Source: an uncultured Actinoplanes sp.
Lineage (GTDB): Bacteria > Actinomycetota > Actinomycetes > Mycobacteriales > Micromonosporaceae
Direction of reading: 5' to 3'
Length of the DNA: 34,678 bases
Assembly: GCA_934667465.1 (NCBI GenBank)
Contig: CAKUMG010000001.1
Coordinates: 1 to 34,678 of the forward strand
Below the pieces are notes generated by a model. It ran no database searches. It saw only the letters and a list, made by a program, of their open reading frames with translations, and was not told the origin of the DNA. Both the position numbers and the translations under genes were made by a program. Below are positions 17,210 through 25,212 of the stretch, in pieces; the first letter of the stretch is position 1; every line of letters begins with the position of its first letter.

Positions 17210-18052
17210 ATGAACGTCACCACCCACAAACACGCCATCGGGGCGGTCTTCGACCAGGCCGCCGCCGAGTTCGACCAGTCCGGCGTGCCGTTCTTCACCC
17301 CGCTCGGACGCCGGCTGGTCGAGATCGCGGCGCCCCGGCCGGGCGAGCAGGTCCTCGACGTCGGTTGCGGCCGCGGATCCTGCCTCTTCCCGGCGCGCGA
17401 CCGCGTCGGGCCGCAGGGCGCGGTCACCGGCATCGACATCTCCCCCGAGATGGTCCGGCTGACCGCGGCCGAGGCACGACGGCGTGGCCTGACGAACGTG
17501 ACGATCGAGCTCATGGACGGTGAACGCCCGCAGTTTCCCCGGGACAGCTTCGACGTCGTGCTCGCCGGCTTCAGCATCATGCACATGCCGCTCGCGCCCG
17601 ACTCGCTGGTGCCCTATCTCACGGTGCTCAAGCCCGGCGGGCGATTCTGTTTCACCGATCTCGTCGACAACGAAGGGCTGCCACCGTTCGTACCGCCGGC
17701 CGCCTTCGCCGTGCTGGAGCCGCACTTCCCGGCCGGGCCCAATCCGAAGGAACGCGGGACTGCCGGCTGGTCCAGCACAGCGCAGGGCACGGCCGAAGCC
17801 CTCACCGCTCGTGGGTTCGAGGACGTCCACGCCCTGGAGGAGGTCTTCTCGATGGTGCTCGCCGACGGTGACCACTGGGCGGACTGGTCGATGTCGACCG
17901 GTCTGCGTGCCGCATGGGAACGCATACCGCCGACGGAATACGCGGAGGTCCGGGCAAGCGTGGCGCAGGCGGTCCAGGCAACCGCCGGTGGGCCCGGCAC
18001 GGTCACGCTCCCGGTCCAGGTCCGCTACGTGACGGCCCGCCGGCCGGACTGA
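17210..18052 (+). CDS. Class I SAM-dependent methyltransferase (UbiE-like)
   Basis: 280 residues, single Rossmann-fold methyltransferase. Motif I is VLDVGCGRGSCLFPARDRVG, the acidic strand end is VTGIDISPEMV, and motifs II/III are DSFDVVLAGFSIMHM and LKPGGRFCFTDLVD. No sequence feature fixes C-, N- or O-specificity. ATG 17210 has AAGGAG upstream. It sits between the SARP gene and a strong bidirectional terminator, so it is probably cotranscribed with the regulator. It could methylate the polyketide or a sugar. Confidence 0.87.
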   Translation: MNVTTHKHAIGAVFDQAAAEFDQSGVPFFTPLGRRLVEIAAPRPGEQVLDVGCGRGSCLFPARDRVGPQGAVTGIDISPEMVRLTAAEARRRGLTNVTIELMDGERPQFPRDSFDVVLAGFSIMHMPLAPDSLVPYLTVLKPGGRFCFTDLVDNEGLPPFVPPAAFAVLEPHFPAGPNPKERGTAGWSSTAQGTAEALTARGFEDVHALEEVFSMVLADGDHWADWSMSTGLRAAWERIPPTEYAEVRASVAQAVQATAGGPGTVTLPVQVRYVTARRPD

Positions 18053-18058
18053 GGCCCC

Positions 18059-18107
18059 GATTCCGGGGCCGGTGCATCCCATGACCGTGGGCACCGGCCC
18101 CGGAATC
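18059..18107. terminator. Bidirectional terminator, 17-bp perfect stem
   Basis: Arms 18059-18075 and 18091-18107 are perfect reverse complements (GATTCCGGGGCCGGTGC and its partner) with a 15-nt loop, between two convergent genes. The right arm reaches into the stop codon of the minus-strand NTF2-fold gene. There is no U-tract, as is common in actinomycetes. Confidence 0.85.
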
Positions 18108-18528
18108 ACCGTGCCGCTGGAGGCGTCACCTCATCACTCGCGCCGAGGCCGGCGGCGTCCAACGCGGAGCGGACGTCGTCGTGGCGCGCGTAGCAGATGA
18201 TCACCCCTTCGGACGCCAGGAACCGGGAGGCGACCAGCTTCTCGTCCACCAGTTCACCGGTGCCGACATCGCGCCACGTCACCCGCTCCTCGACCACGAC
18301 TCGCTCGACGCCGTCGGAGAACCATCGGACCGGCACATACGACAGCCCTGCCCGGGACAGCCAGTCGGCCAGCACCTCGCGTCCCCGGCTCGTGGACCGC
18401 GGCCCGACCATCTCGATGTCAGGACTGGCGAGAGTGAGCAGTCGCTCGGAGTCGCCGTCGTTGACAGCGCGATGCCAGGCCTCGACCACGTGCAAGAGGT
18501 TCCGCGCCGCTTCGTCGGTTGTGTGCAT
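18106..18528 (-). CDS. NTF2-fold (SnoaL-like) protein
   Basis: 140 residues, alpha+beta cone fold of the SnoaL/NTF2 group: helix LLHVVEAWHRAVNDGD, LLTLASPDIEMVGPRSTSRGREVLADWLSRAG in pieces, then strands VERVVVEERVTWRD and ASRFLASEGVIICYARHDD. Relatives in aromatic polyketide clusters are cyclases, hydroxylases or binding proteins, but this fold is also widespread in unrelated proteins. I choose ATG 18528. No ribosome-binding site is evident, and TAATAT ends about 10 nt upstream, so a leaderless mRNA is possible. The start codon lies inside a GTGC-ATAAC-GCAC dyad. It is downstream of the DUF1772 gene on the same strand. Confidence 0.75.
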   Translation of the reverse strand: MHTTDEAARNLLHVVEAWHRAVNDGDSERLLTLASPDIEMVGPRSTSRGREVLADWLSRAGLSYVPVRWFSDGVERVVVEERVTWRDVGTGELVDEKLVASRFLASEGVIICYARHDDVRSALDAAGLGASDEVTPPAAR

Positions 18529-18537
18529 AACGCACAC
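18521..18537. promoter_or_regulatory. Dyad operator candidate, copy 3, over a start codon
   Basis: GTGTGC-ATAAC-GCACAC, a perfect 6-bp-arm inverted repeat whose core GTGCATAACGCAC (18523-18535) matches the two copies before the SARP gene. It covers the ATG of the NTF2-fold gene and abuts a TAATAT -10-like box on the minus strand. Binding here would block initiation. Confidence 0.55.
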
Positions 18538-18589
18538 GATATTACCCGGCGGCGAGTCCCGGCTACCCGCCCCTCCCGTCCCGGGCCGG

Positions 18590-19042
18590 TCAGCCCGCGC
18601 CGGCAAGCGCCGACAGCACCAGCGCGAGCAGGGCCAGAACGGTCCGCAGCAGATGCCAGTTGCGCCACACCGGCCGCGGATCCCGCCAGCCGGGCGTCAC
18701 CCGCTCCGGGGTGAGGCTCTTCACCGCCCGGTTGATCGGCACGTTGCCGAGTTGGGACACCAGAGAGACACCGAGCAACGACAGTGCCGCCGCGATGAAC
18801 AACGGCCGGGAGCCGCCCGGCTCGTCCCGCACGGCCAGCACCACGGTCAGCACCGTGGTGGTCACCACGATGGGGGGCATGATGCGATCGAAGTAACGCC
18901 CGAACAGTTTGTGCGCCTCGACATAACCCGCTGCGGGCAGGGCCAGGAAACCGGGCACCAGGCTGATCGCCACGCAGAAGAGCACTCCTGCGGTCAGCCC
19001 GGCGCCGGTGACGGCCGCCACCGTCAACACTTCCGCCGTCAT
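18590..19042 (-). CDS. DUF1772 membrane protein (anthrone-oxygenase-like)
   Basis: 150 residues with four predicted membrane segments: about 8-36 (GAGLTAGVLFCVAISLVPGF), 54-72 (PPIVVTTTVLTVVLAV), 80-98 (LFIAAALSLLGVSLVSQ) and 130-148 (LRTVLALLALVLSALAG). Between segments 3 and 4 is the polar family block GNVPINRAVKS. DUF1772 includes the fungal anthrone oxygenases (HypC/EncC type) that turn anthrones into anthraquinones, as well as many uncharacterised bacterial proteins. ATG 19042 has GGAG upstream. In an aromatic polyketide cluster an anthrone-type oxidation is a fair hypothesis, not proof. It diverges from the P450/KS operon. Confidence 0.85.
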   Translation of the reverse strand: MTAEVLTVAAVTGAGLTAGVLFCVAISLVPGFLALPAAGYVEAHKLFGRYFDRIMPPIVVTTTVLTVVLAVRDEPGGSRPLFIAAALSLLGVSLVSQLGNVPINRAVKSLTPERVTPGWRDPRPVWRNWHLLRTVLALLALVLSALAGAG

Positions 19043-19090
19043 CGAGCACTCCTCTCCGCCGTACGGCCCTCCCAGCGTTCCGGTGTCATC

Positions 19091-19119
19091 TCGAGGGGCC
19101 GTACAGGCCGGCTGGAGGG
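19091..19119 (+). promoter_or_regulatory. Phased SARP-box-like heptamers before the PKS operon
   Basis: TCGAGGG (19091), a weaker TACAGGC (19102) and TGGAGGG (19113) have 11-bp period. The outer two are a 22-bp-spaced repeat. They lie in the divergent gap before the P450/KS/CLF operon. The first also forms the right arm of an imperfect inverted repeat with GTACGGCCCTC at 19061-19071. No good -10 box follows at 8 bp. Confidence 0.5.
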
Positions 19120-19131
19120 GTACGCACGGCC

Positions 19132-19147
19132 GCCAGATGCATCTGGC
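19132..19147. promoter_or_regulatory. 16-bp perfect palindrome
   Basis: GCCAGATGCATCTGGC is its own reverse complement, without spacer, 13 bp downstream of the phased heptamers and 82 bp before the P450 start. It looks like a dimeric-repressor operator. I found no second copy. Confidence 0.5.
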
Positions 19148-19229
19148 CTCGACGGATCCTCAAGACCGGTGTGCTGACCTTCACCTGTCGGCCCGTGGGC
19201 CGCCACCGGACACAGAGAGGGTTGATCGG

Positions 19230-20462
19230 GTGGACACACGCACAGAGCTGGGTGACGAGTTCGTCCCCTTCACCGCACAGGACCTGTATCCCCTGTACGC
19301 ACGGGCGCGCGCCCAGGAGCCGGTCTTCTACTCACCCGCCCTGGACGCCTGGGTGGTGACCCGCTACGCCGACGTGCGCAACGTGCTCGGCAATCCCAAG
19401 GCATTCTCGCTGGCCACCGTCCCCGACTCGCTGGCGATGCTCTCGCCCGAGGCGTACACCGAGCTGGCGAAGACGTTCGCCGAGGTCCCCGTCGCGATCC
19501 GGGAAGACGCGGTCGACGAGGCTCGCAAGCGGGTGCGCGCACCGATTCTGCGGGCTTTCTCCGACCAGGCCGTCGACGGCATGCGCAACTTCATCACCGA
19601 GCAGGTGGACCACTTGGTGGACCGGTTCGCCGACCGCGGGCACGCCGAGCTGATGGCCGAGTTCGCCCGGCAACTGCCGGTGCGGGTCAAGGCCCCGGTT
19701 TTCGGTATCGAGGCGGCCGACCTCGACGACTTCGTCAACGGCACTTACGACTTCATGGAACTGCACTCAGTCGCCGCCCAGCTCCCGGTCGAGCTTCAGG
19801 TCGCCAAGGCACGGCGCGTCGTGGACTACCAGCGGCTGCTCGACAGCTACGCCCAGCGACGCCGCGCTGAGCCCCGCGACGACCTGTTCAGCGAGCTGGT
19901 CGCCGCCATGGCACCCGGCAGCGGACCGCTCACCGTCGCGGAGCGCAAGGCGCTGGTCAACGCGATGACTGGACTGATCTCGGCCGGGCACTTCACCACC
20001 ACCGCGATGGTCGGCACCGGCATCTACCAGTTGCTACGGCGGCGCGACCAGTGGGAGCTGCTGTGCCGCCGGCCGGAGCTGGCCGACCGCGCCATCGAGG
20101 AGCTGGCCCGCTTCGACATGCCGCTGCGGGGCCTCATGCGGCGTACCACGAAGAACGTGACCGTGGGCGGGATCGACCTGCCACCGGGCACCGAGCTGAT
20201 GGTGGCGTACCAGTCCGCCAACCGCGACGAGTCGGTCTTCCAGCGCGCCGACGAGCTGGACATCAGCCGGCCGCCGACCGAGCACTTCGGGTACGGCCAC
20301 GGCTCACGCTCCTGCGTGGGGGCTGCGCTGGGCCGCAGCATCTTCCGGACAGCCCTGCTGTCGCTGACGCGGCGCCTGCCCGGGCTCCGCCTCGCCACCG
20401 ACGAGGTGCGGTTCCTGCCCGGCCTGCACGTGATCATCCGTGAGCTGCCCGTCACCTGGTGA
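19230..20462 (+). CDS. Cytochrome P450 (paralogue 2)
   Basis: 410 residues from GTG 19230, which has AGAGAGG 9 nt upstream and gives the same length as its paralogue at 6959. The frame is open far upstream but that part is non-coding. Heme loop FGYGHGSRSCVG with Cys about 362. ExxR in IEELARFDMP. The I-helix is LISAGHFTTTAMVG, where the usual Glu/Asp before Thr is Phe. It leads the operon with KS-alpha 23 bp downstream, an unusual place for a P450 and a hint that it acts early or is essential to the pathway. Reaction unknown: hydroxylation, coupling or ring oxidation are all possible. Confidence 0.93.
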   Translation: MDTRTELGDEFVPFTAQDLYPLYARARAQEPVFYSPALDAWVVTRYADVRNVLGNPKAFSLATVPDSLAMLSPEAYTELAKTFAEVPVAIREDAVDEARKRVRAPILRAFSDQAVDGMRNFITEQVDHLVDRFADRGHAELMAEFARQLPVRVKAPVFGIEAADLDDFVNGTYDFMELHSVAAQLPVELQVAKARRVVDYQRLLDSYAQRRRAEPRDDLFSELVAAMAPGSGPLTVAERKALVNAMTGLISAGHFTTTAMVGTGIYQLLRRRDQWELLCRRPELADRAIEELARFDMPLRGLMRRTTKNVTVGGIDLPPGTELMVAYQSANRDESVFQRADELDISRPPTEHFGYGHGSRSCVGAALGRSIFRTALLSLTRRLPGLRLATDEVRFLPGLHVIIRELPVTW

Positions 20463-20485
20463 ACCGCTCACCCGTAAGGAGAACC

Positions 20486-21790
20486 ATGCTCGACCCACGC
20501 GTTCCGCGCCGCCGGGGCCTGCCCCGCCGGCAAGCCGTGATCACCGGGATCGGGGTGCTCGCCGCCGGATCTTCAAGCCGGGAGGGCTTCTGGAAGATGC
20601 TCACCGACGGGCGTACAGCCACCCGCGCCATCACCGCCTTCGACCCGGCACCGTTTCGCTCCCGCATCGCCGCGGAGTGCGACTTCGACCCGGCCGAGCA
20701 CGGCATCGACGCCGAGCGGGCAGCACGCACCGACCGGACGGCCCTGTTCGCGATCGCTTGCGCCCGCGAGGCCATGGCGGATGCGGGGATCACCCGGCCG
20801 GTCGCCGACGCGGCCCGCACGGCGGTCAGCATCGGCAGCGCCGTGGGCTGCACCACCGGCCTGGAGCAGGAGTACGTCAAGGTCAGCTCGGCCGGCCGGG
20901 ACTGGCTCGTCGACCACACGGCCGCCGTGCCCCAGCTGCACTCGTACCTGGTGCCGAGCAGCATCGCGGCCGACGTCGCCCTGGAGGCCGGCGCCGAGGG
21001 CCCGGTCGCGTTGATCTCCAACGGCTGCACCTCGGGGCTCGACTCCGTCCGGCACGGCGCCCGGCTGGTCGAGGACGGCACCGCCGATGTCGTGCTCGCC
21101 GGGGCCTCCGACGCCCCGATCTCACCGATCACGGTCGCCTGTTTCGACGCGATCAAGGCGACCTCGCCGGACAACGACGATCCCGCGCGTGCCAGCCGGC
21201 CGTTCGACCTGCACCGGCACGGATTCGTCCTGGGCGAGGGCGCCGCCGTCCTGGTGGTGGAGGACGAGGAGCACGCCCGCCGCCGCGGCGCGCACGTCTA
21301 CGCGCGAATCGCCGGTTACGCCAGCAGGGCCAATGCTCACCATATGACCGGCCTCAAGGCCGACGGCCGGGAGATGGCCGAGGCCATCAGGGTGGCGCTG
21401 GACCGGGCCCGGCTGGACCCTACCTCCGTCGACTACGTCAATGCTCATGGTTCGGGCACCCGGCAGAACGACCGGCACGAGACCGCGGCGTTCAAGGCCG
21501 CCCTCGGCGACCATGCCTACCGCGTCCCGGTCAGCTCGATCAAGTCCATGGTCGGCCACTCGCTCGGCGCTATCGGCTCGATTGAACTCGCCGCATGCGC
21601 GCTCGCCATCGACCGCGGCGCGGTGCCGCCGACGGCCAACCTCGAGCACCGCGACCCCGAGTGTGACCTGGACTACGTGCCCCGCACCGCCCGGCAGCAG
21701 CCGGTGCGGACCGTACTCAGCGTAGGCAGCGGCTTCGGCGGATTCCAGAGCGCTGTGCTGCTACGCGCGGCGGACGGGAGCGTCCGGTGA
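20486..21790 (+). CDS. Type II PKS ketosynthase alpha (KS-alpha)
   Basis: 434 residues from ATG 20486 (AAGGAG upstream). Condensing subunit of the minimal PKS: it carries the growing poly-beta-ketone on Cys and condenses malonyl-ACP. The catalytic residues are visible: Cys181 in NGCTSGLDS, His321 in NAHGSGT, Lys353 and His358 in SIKSMVGHSLG. Family wording elsewhere: YLVPSSIAADVA, DAPISPITVACFDAIKATSP, GSGFGGFQSA. It overlaps the chain length factor gene by GTGA, so the two subunits are translationally coupled. Its wording resembles the tetracenomycin/pentangular branch, a judgement by eye only. Confidence 0.97.
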   Translation: MLDPRVPRRRGLPRRQAVITGIGVLAAGSSSREGFWKMLTDGRTATRAITAFDPAPFRSRIAAECDFDPAEHGIDAERAARTDRTALFAIACAREAMADAGITRPVADAARTAVSIGSAVGCTTGLEQEYVKVSSAGRDWLVDHTAAVPQLHSYLVPSSIAADVALEAGAEGPVALISNGCTSGLDSVRHGARLVEDGTADVVLAGASDAPISPITVACFDAIKATSPDNDDPARASRPFDLHRHGFVLGEGAAVLVVEDEEHARRRGAHVYARIAGYASRANAHHMTGLKADGREMAEAIRVALDRARLDPTSVDYVNAHGSGTRQNDRHETAAFKAALGDHAYRVPVSSIKSMVGHSLGAIGSIELAACALAIDRGAVPPTANLEHRDPECDLDYVPRTARQQPVRTVLSVGSGFGGFQSAVLLRAADGSVR

Positions 21791-23004
21791 GCCAGCCCGT
21801 CATCACGGGCATGGGGGTGCTCGCACCCACCGGCCTCGGTCACGAGGCCTACTGGTCGGCGACACTGCGCGGCGAACTCGGCATCGCCCCCCTCTCCCGC
21901 TTCACCCCCAACCCCTATCCGGTACGCGTCGCGGGTCAGCTGCCCGGGTTCGAGCCCGCCGACCGGGTTCCGTCCCGGCTGCTCCCGCAGACCGACGTCT
22001 GGACGCAGCAGGGACTGACCGCGACCGACCTGGCACTCACGGACGCCGCCCTGGAACCGGCGGCCTTGCCCGAGTACGAGCTGTCCGTGGTGACCGCGAG
22101 CTCCGCCGGCGGCGTCGAATTCGGGCAGCGCGAGATCCAGCAGCTGTGGTCCCAGGGTCCGAAGTTCGTCGGCGCCTACCAGTCCATCGCCTGGTTCTAC
22201 GCCGCGACGACCGGCCAGGTGTCGATCCGGTACGGCATGCGCGGCTGCTGTGATGTCGTGGTCAGCGAGGGTGCAGGTGCGCTGGACAGCCTGCACTACG
22301 CGCGGCGGTCCCTGGCCGACGATGCACGGGTGGTCGTGTGCGGAGGCACCGACTCGGCGCTGAGCCCGTACGGCGTGGTCTGCCAGCTGGCGAGCGGCCG
22401 GCTCAGTACCGCCGACGACCCGGCCGGAGCCTATCTGCCCTTCGACATCCGCGGCACCGGACACGTGCCCGGTGAGGGCGGCGCCATGTTCATCGTCGAA
22501 GACCTCGAGGAGGCACGCGCGCGCGGCGCGCCCCGGATCTACGGCCGTATCAGCGGCTACGCGGCCACCTTCGACCCCGCGCCCGGCTCCGGACGCCCGC
22601 CGACGCTCGGACGGGCCCTGCACATGGCGCTGCACGACGCTGGTGTCGCGCCCGCCGACGTGGACGTGGTCTTCGCCGACGGCGCCGGGATCCCGGAGCT
22701 GGATCGGCAGGAGGCCGCCGAGCTGAACAACACGTTCGGACCGGGGGCCGTGCCGGTGACGGTGCCGAAGACCGCGGTCGGGCGGCTGCACTCCGGTGGC
22801 GCGGCGCTCGACATCGCCGCAGCCCTGCTCACCATCCGCGACGGCATCATCCCGCCGTCGATCAACATCAGGCGTCCCGACCCCGATCTGCGGCTCGATC
22901 TCGTCCGCGACCGGCCGCGGCCGTCGACCGTACGCACCGCCCTTGTGCTTGCCCGCGGTTACGGCGGATTCAACTCGGCGCTGGTGCTGCAGGCGGTGCC
23001 GTAG
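21787..23004 (+). CDS. Chain length factor (KS-beta)
   Basis: 405 residues. Non-condensing partner of KS-alpha that sets chain length. KS fold with FGQREIQQLWSQGPKFVGAYQSIAWFYA, GHVPGEGGAMFIVED and ARGYGGFNSALV. The active-site Cys is absent, as expected. The equivalent position, usually Gln in actinorhodin-type factors, is Gly162 (VVSEGAGALDS). The His of KS-alpha is also lost (FADGAGIPE). GTG 21787 overlaps the KS-alpha stop. The chain length cannot be read safely from sequence. Unusually, the next gene is a ketoreductase and not an ACP. Confidence 0.96.
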   Translation: MSQPVITGMGVLAPTGLGHEAYWSATLRGELGIAPLSRFTPNPYPVRVAGQLPGFEPADRVPSRLLPQTDVWTQQGLTATDLALTDAALEPAALPEYELSVVTASSAGGVEFGQREIQQLWSQGPKFVGAYQSIAWFYAATTGQVSIRYGMRGCCDVVVSEGAGALDSLHYARRSLADDARVVVCGGTDSALSPYGVVCQLASGRLSTADDPAGAYLPFDIRGTGHVPGEGGAMFIVEDLEEARARGAPRIYGRISGYAATFDPAPGSGRPPTLGRALHMALHDAGVAPADVDVVFADGAGIPELDRQEAAELNNTFGPGAVPVTVPKTAVGRLHSGGAALDIAAALLTIRDGIIPPSINIRRPDPDLRLDLVRDRPRPSTVRTALVLARGYGGFNSALVLQAVP

Positions 23005-23054
23005 CGATCAGCGGTGGACGCCGGTCCGCCGCCTCCGACAAGTCTGGAGAACAC

Positions 23055-23792
23055 GTGAAACTCGACCTGAAAGACCGCCGCGTACTGGTGACCGGCGGGA
23101 CGAAAGGCATCGGACGCGCGATCACGCAGGGCCTGGCCGAGGCGGGCGCCCGGGTGATCGCCTGCTATCGAAGCGACGAGGACGCCGCGGCCGAGACGGC
23201 GGCGGCGCTGAAGCTCCTCGGCGACGACCATCACGTACTCCGCGCCGACGTCACCCTGCCCGGGGACGTCGACCGGCTGGCCGAGGAGTGCCGCCGCCGG
23301 CTGGGCGGGCTCGACGTGGTGGTGAACAACGCCGGAGCCATCAGCCACGTGCCCTTCGGCGAGCTGGATCCCGCCGAATGGCACCGGGTGCTGGACGGCA
23401 ATCTCACCGCTTCGTACCTGGTCGTCCAGCGGATGCTGCCACTGCTGGGCGAGGGTGCCTCGATCGTCAACGTCGGCTCGAAGGTCGCCGCCGTCGGGGT
23501 GCCGCTGCGTGCCCACTACACCGCGGCGAAGGCCGGGCTGATCGGGCTGACCAGAACCCTGTGCAAGGAACTGGGCCCGCGCGGCATCCGGGTCAATGTG
23601 GTGGCGCCGGGCATCATCGAGTCACCGGCGGTCGACCGGCTCGCGCCGGAACAGCGTTCTCGCTACGAGGGCATGGCGTCACTGCGCCGCCTCGGCAGGC
23701 CGCAGGAGATCGCCGGTGTGGTGGCCTTCCTCGCCAGCGACCTCGCCGGTTATGTCACCGGCGAAACCGTACAGGTCGACGGCGGGATCTGA
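23055..23792 (+). CDS. SDR ketoreductase (FabG-like)
   Basis: 245 residues, classical short-chain dehydrogenase. NADPH-binding TGGTKGIG at 13-20 and NNAG at 91-94. Catalytic tetrad Asn116, Ser142, Tyr155 and Lys159 (YTAAK). C-terminal VTGETVQVDGG. GTG 23055 has GGAG upstream. It most likely reduces one keto group of the polyketide chain. With a TcmN-type aromatase this could be the late-position reduction known from pentangular pathways, as opposed to classical C-9 reduction. A sugar role is possible because sugar genes follow. Confidence 0.9.
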   Translation: MKLDLKDRRVLVTGGTKGIGRAITQGLAEAGARVIACYRSDEDAAAETAAALKLLGDDHHVLRADVTLPGDVDRLAEECRRRLGGLDVVVNNAGAISHVPFGELDPAEWHRVLDGNLTASYLVVQRMLPLLGEGASIVNVGSKVAAVGVPLRAHYTAAKAGLIGLTRTLCKELGPRGIRVNVVAPGIIESPAVDRLAPEQRSRYEGMASLRRLGRPQEIAGVVAFLASDLAGYVTGETVQVDGGI

Positions 23793-23832
23793 GCTCCGCC
23801 CCGCAGACACATCCTCTCGGGTTGGAGGCCCC

Positions 23833-25212
23833 GTGTTCGGAGACTTGTCCGAATTCCACGCGTGGCTCGCACGCCGCCGGCAGGCCAACGCCTACCGCAT
23901 CACCCGTGTCCCCCTGGACGACCTCGACGGCTGGCAGTTCCAGGAGGGCACCGGCAACCTGGTCCACCGAAGCGGGCGGTTCTTCTCGGTCGAAGGCCTC
24001 GAGGTGCGCACCGACCACCGCGAGGTCGAGTCCTGGTCGCAGCCGATCATCGTGCAACCGGAGATCGGCATCCTCGGAATCCTCGTCAAGGAATTCGACG
24101 GTGTGCCGCACTGCCTCATGCAGGCGAAGATGGAACCCGGCAACCTCAACACCGTCCAGCTCTCGCCGACCGTGCAAGCGACCCGGAGCAACTACTCGCG
24201 GGTCCACCGGGGGCAGCCGGTCCCCTACCTGGGCGAGTTCGTCGCGCCGAGGCGAGGCCGCGTGGTGTTCGACGCGCTGCAGTCGGAGCAGGGCTCCTGG
24301 TTCCTGGCGAAACGCAACCGCAACTTGATCGTCGAGGTCACCGGCGACGTGCCGGTCGGTGAGGACTTCTGCTGGCTGAGCCTACGGCAGGTGCACGAAC
24401 TGCTGCTGGTCGAGAATCTGGTCAACATGGACTCCCGGACGGTGCTGGCCGGGCTGCCCCCGCCAGGAACAGGCGGGGACAGCCCCGGGCGGGTGCACGA
24501 CGACGAGGGTGCGCTGCACTCCACCGGGCAGATCCTCAGCTGGCTGACCGAGGCCAAGACCCGGTATCGGCTGGACCGGCGGCGTATCCCGCTGGCCGCG
24601 GTCGGCGGCTGGACCCGGACGCCCGACCAGATCGCCCACGAGCGCGACAGGTACTTCCGGGTCATCGGCGTCGGCGTCGAGGCCACCAACCGGGAGGTCA
24701 GCCGCTGGTCGCAGCCGATGCTGGCGCCGTTGCACGAGGGCGTGGTGGCGTTCGTGGGCCGGTGGATCGGGCCCACGTACCACGTGCTGGTCCAAGTTCG
24801 TACCGAGGCGGGGACCGCGGACATCGTGGAGATCTCCCCAACAGTGAACTGCGCTCCCGCCAACTACGAGGGGCTGCCGCCGGCCCGGCGGCCCCAGTTC
24901 CTCGACTACGTGCTGACCGCGCCGGCATCCCGGATCAAACTGGACATGCGCCACTCGGAGGAGGGTGGCCGGTTCTACCACGCGCAGAACCGCTACCTGC
25001 TCGTCGAGGCGACGGACGATCTCTCGCTCCAAGCCGGGGACGACTTCATCTGGATCTCGGTGCGGCAGCTCGCCGGGATCGTCCGGTACGGCAGCCATGT
25101 CAGCGTCGAGGCACGTTCCCTGCTGGCCTGTCTGCACGGGTGGCTGACGCGTCAGGAACCCGTCGCGGCCGGCGACGGACGCCACGCGGGCTGGCCGGGG
25201 GCACGGCCATGA
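23833..25212 (+). CDS. NDP-hexose 2,3-dehydratase (EryBVI/TylCVI/UrdS/SpnO family)
   Basis: 459 residues from GTG 23833 (GGAGG upstream). First enzyme of C-2 deoxygenation: it eliminates the C-2 hydroxyl of NDP-4-keto-6-deoxyglucose, giving the 3,4-diketo intermediate. The family's internal duplication is plain. The first half has GWQFQEGTGNLVHRSGRFFSVEG split blocks, ESWSQPII, MQAKMEPGNLNTVQLSPTVQAT and NYSRVHRG. The second half repeats these as RDRYFRVIGVGV, SRWSQPML, VQVRTEAGTADIVEISPTVN and NYEGLP. The stop overlaps the next ATG (ATGA) with the 3-ketoreductase, the enzyme that takes its product. Confidence 0.95.
   Translation: MFGDLSEFHAWLARRRQANAYRITRVPLDDLDGWQFQEGTGNLVHRSGRFFSVEGLEVRTDHREVESWSQPIIVQPEIGILGILVKEFDGVPHCLMQAKMEPGNLNTVQLSPTVQATRSNYSRVHRGQPVPYLGEFVAPRRGRVVFDALQSEQGSWFLAKRNRNLIVEVTGDVPVGEDFCWLSLRQVHELLLVENLVNMDSRTVLAGLPPPGTGGDSPGRVHDDEGALHSTGQILSWLTEAKTRYRLDRRRIPLAAVGGWTRTPDQIAHERDRYFRVIGVGVEATNREVSRWSQPMLAPLHEGVVAFVGRWIGPTYHVLVQVRTEAGTADIVEISPTVNCAPANYEGLPPARRPQFLDYVLTAPASRIKLDMRHSEEGGRFYHAQNRYLLVEATDDLSLQAGDDFIWISVRQLAGIVRYGSHVSVEARSLLACLHGWLTRQEPVAAGDGRHAGWPGARP

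Noticed and set aside
16146..17213. 355-codon plus-strand frame overlapping the SARP gene
   Set aside because: Different frame from the clear SARP domains; Pro/Arg/Gly-rich shadow.
18523..18535. LexA or Fur box reading of the dyad
   Set aside because: The sequence does not fit actinobacterial SOS or Fur boxes; the match to the two copies before the SARP gene is better.
23596..23832. Upstream extension of the 2,3-dehydratase frame
   Set aside because: Overlaps the ketoreductase in another frame and has no family sequence; GTG 23833 has a ribosome-binding site.
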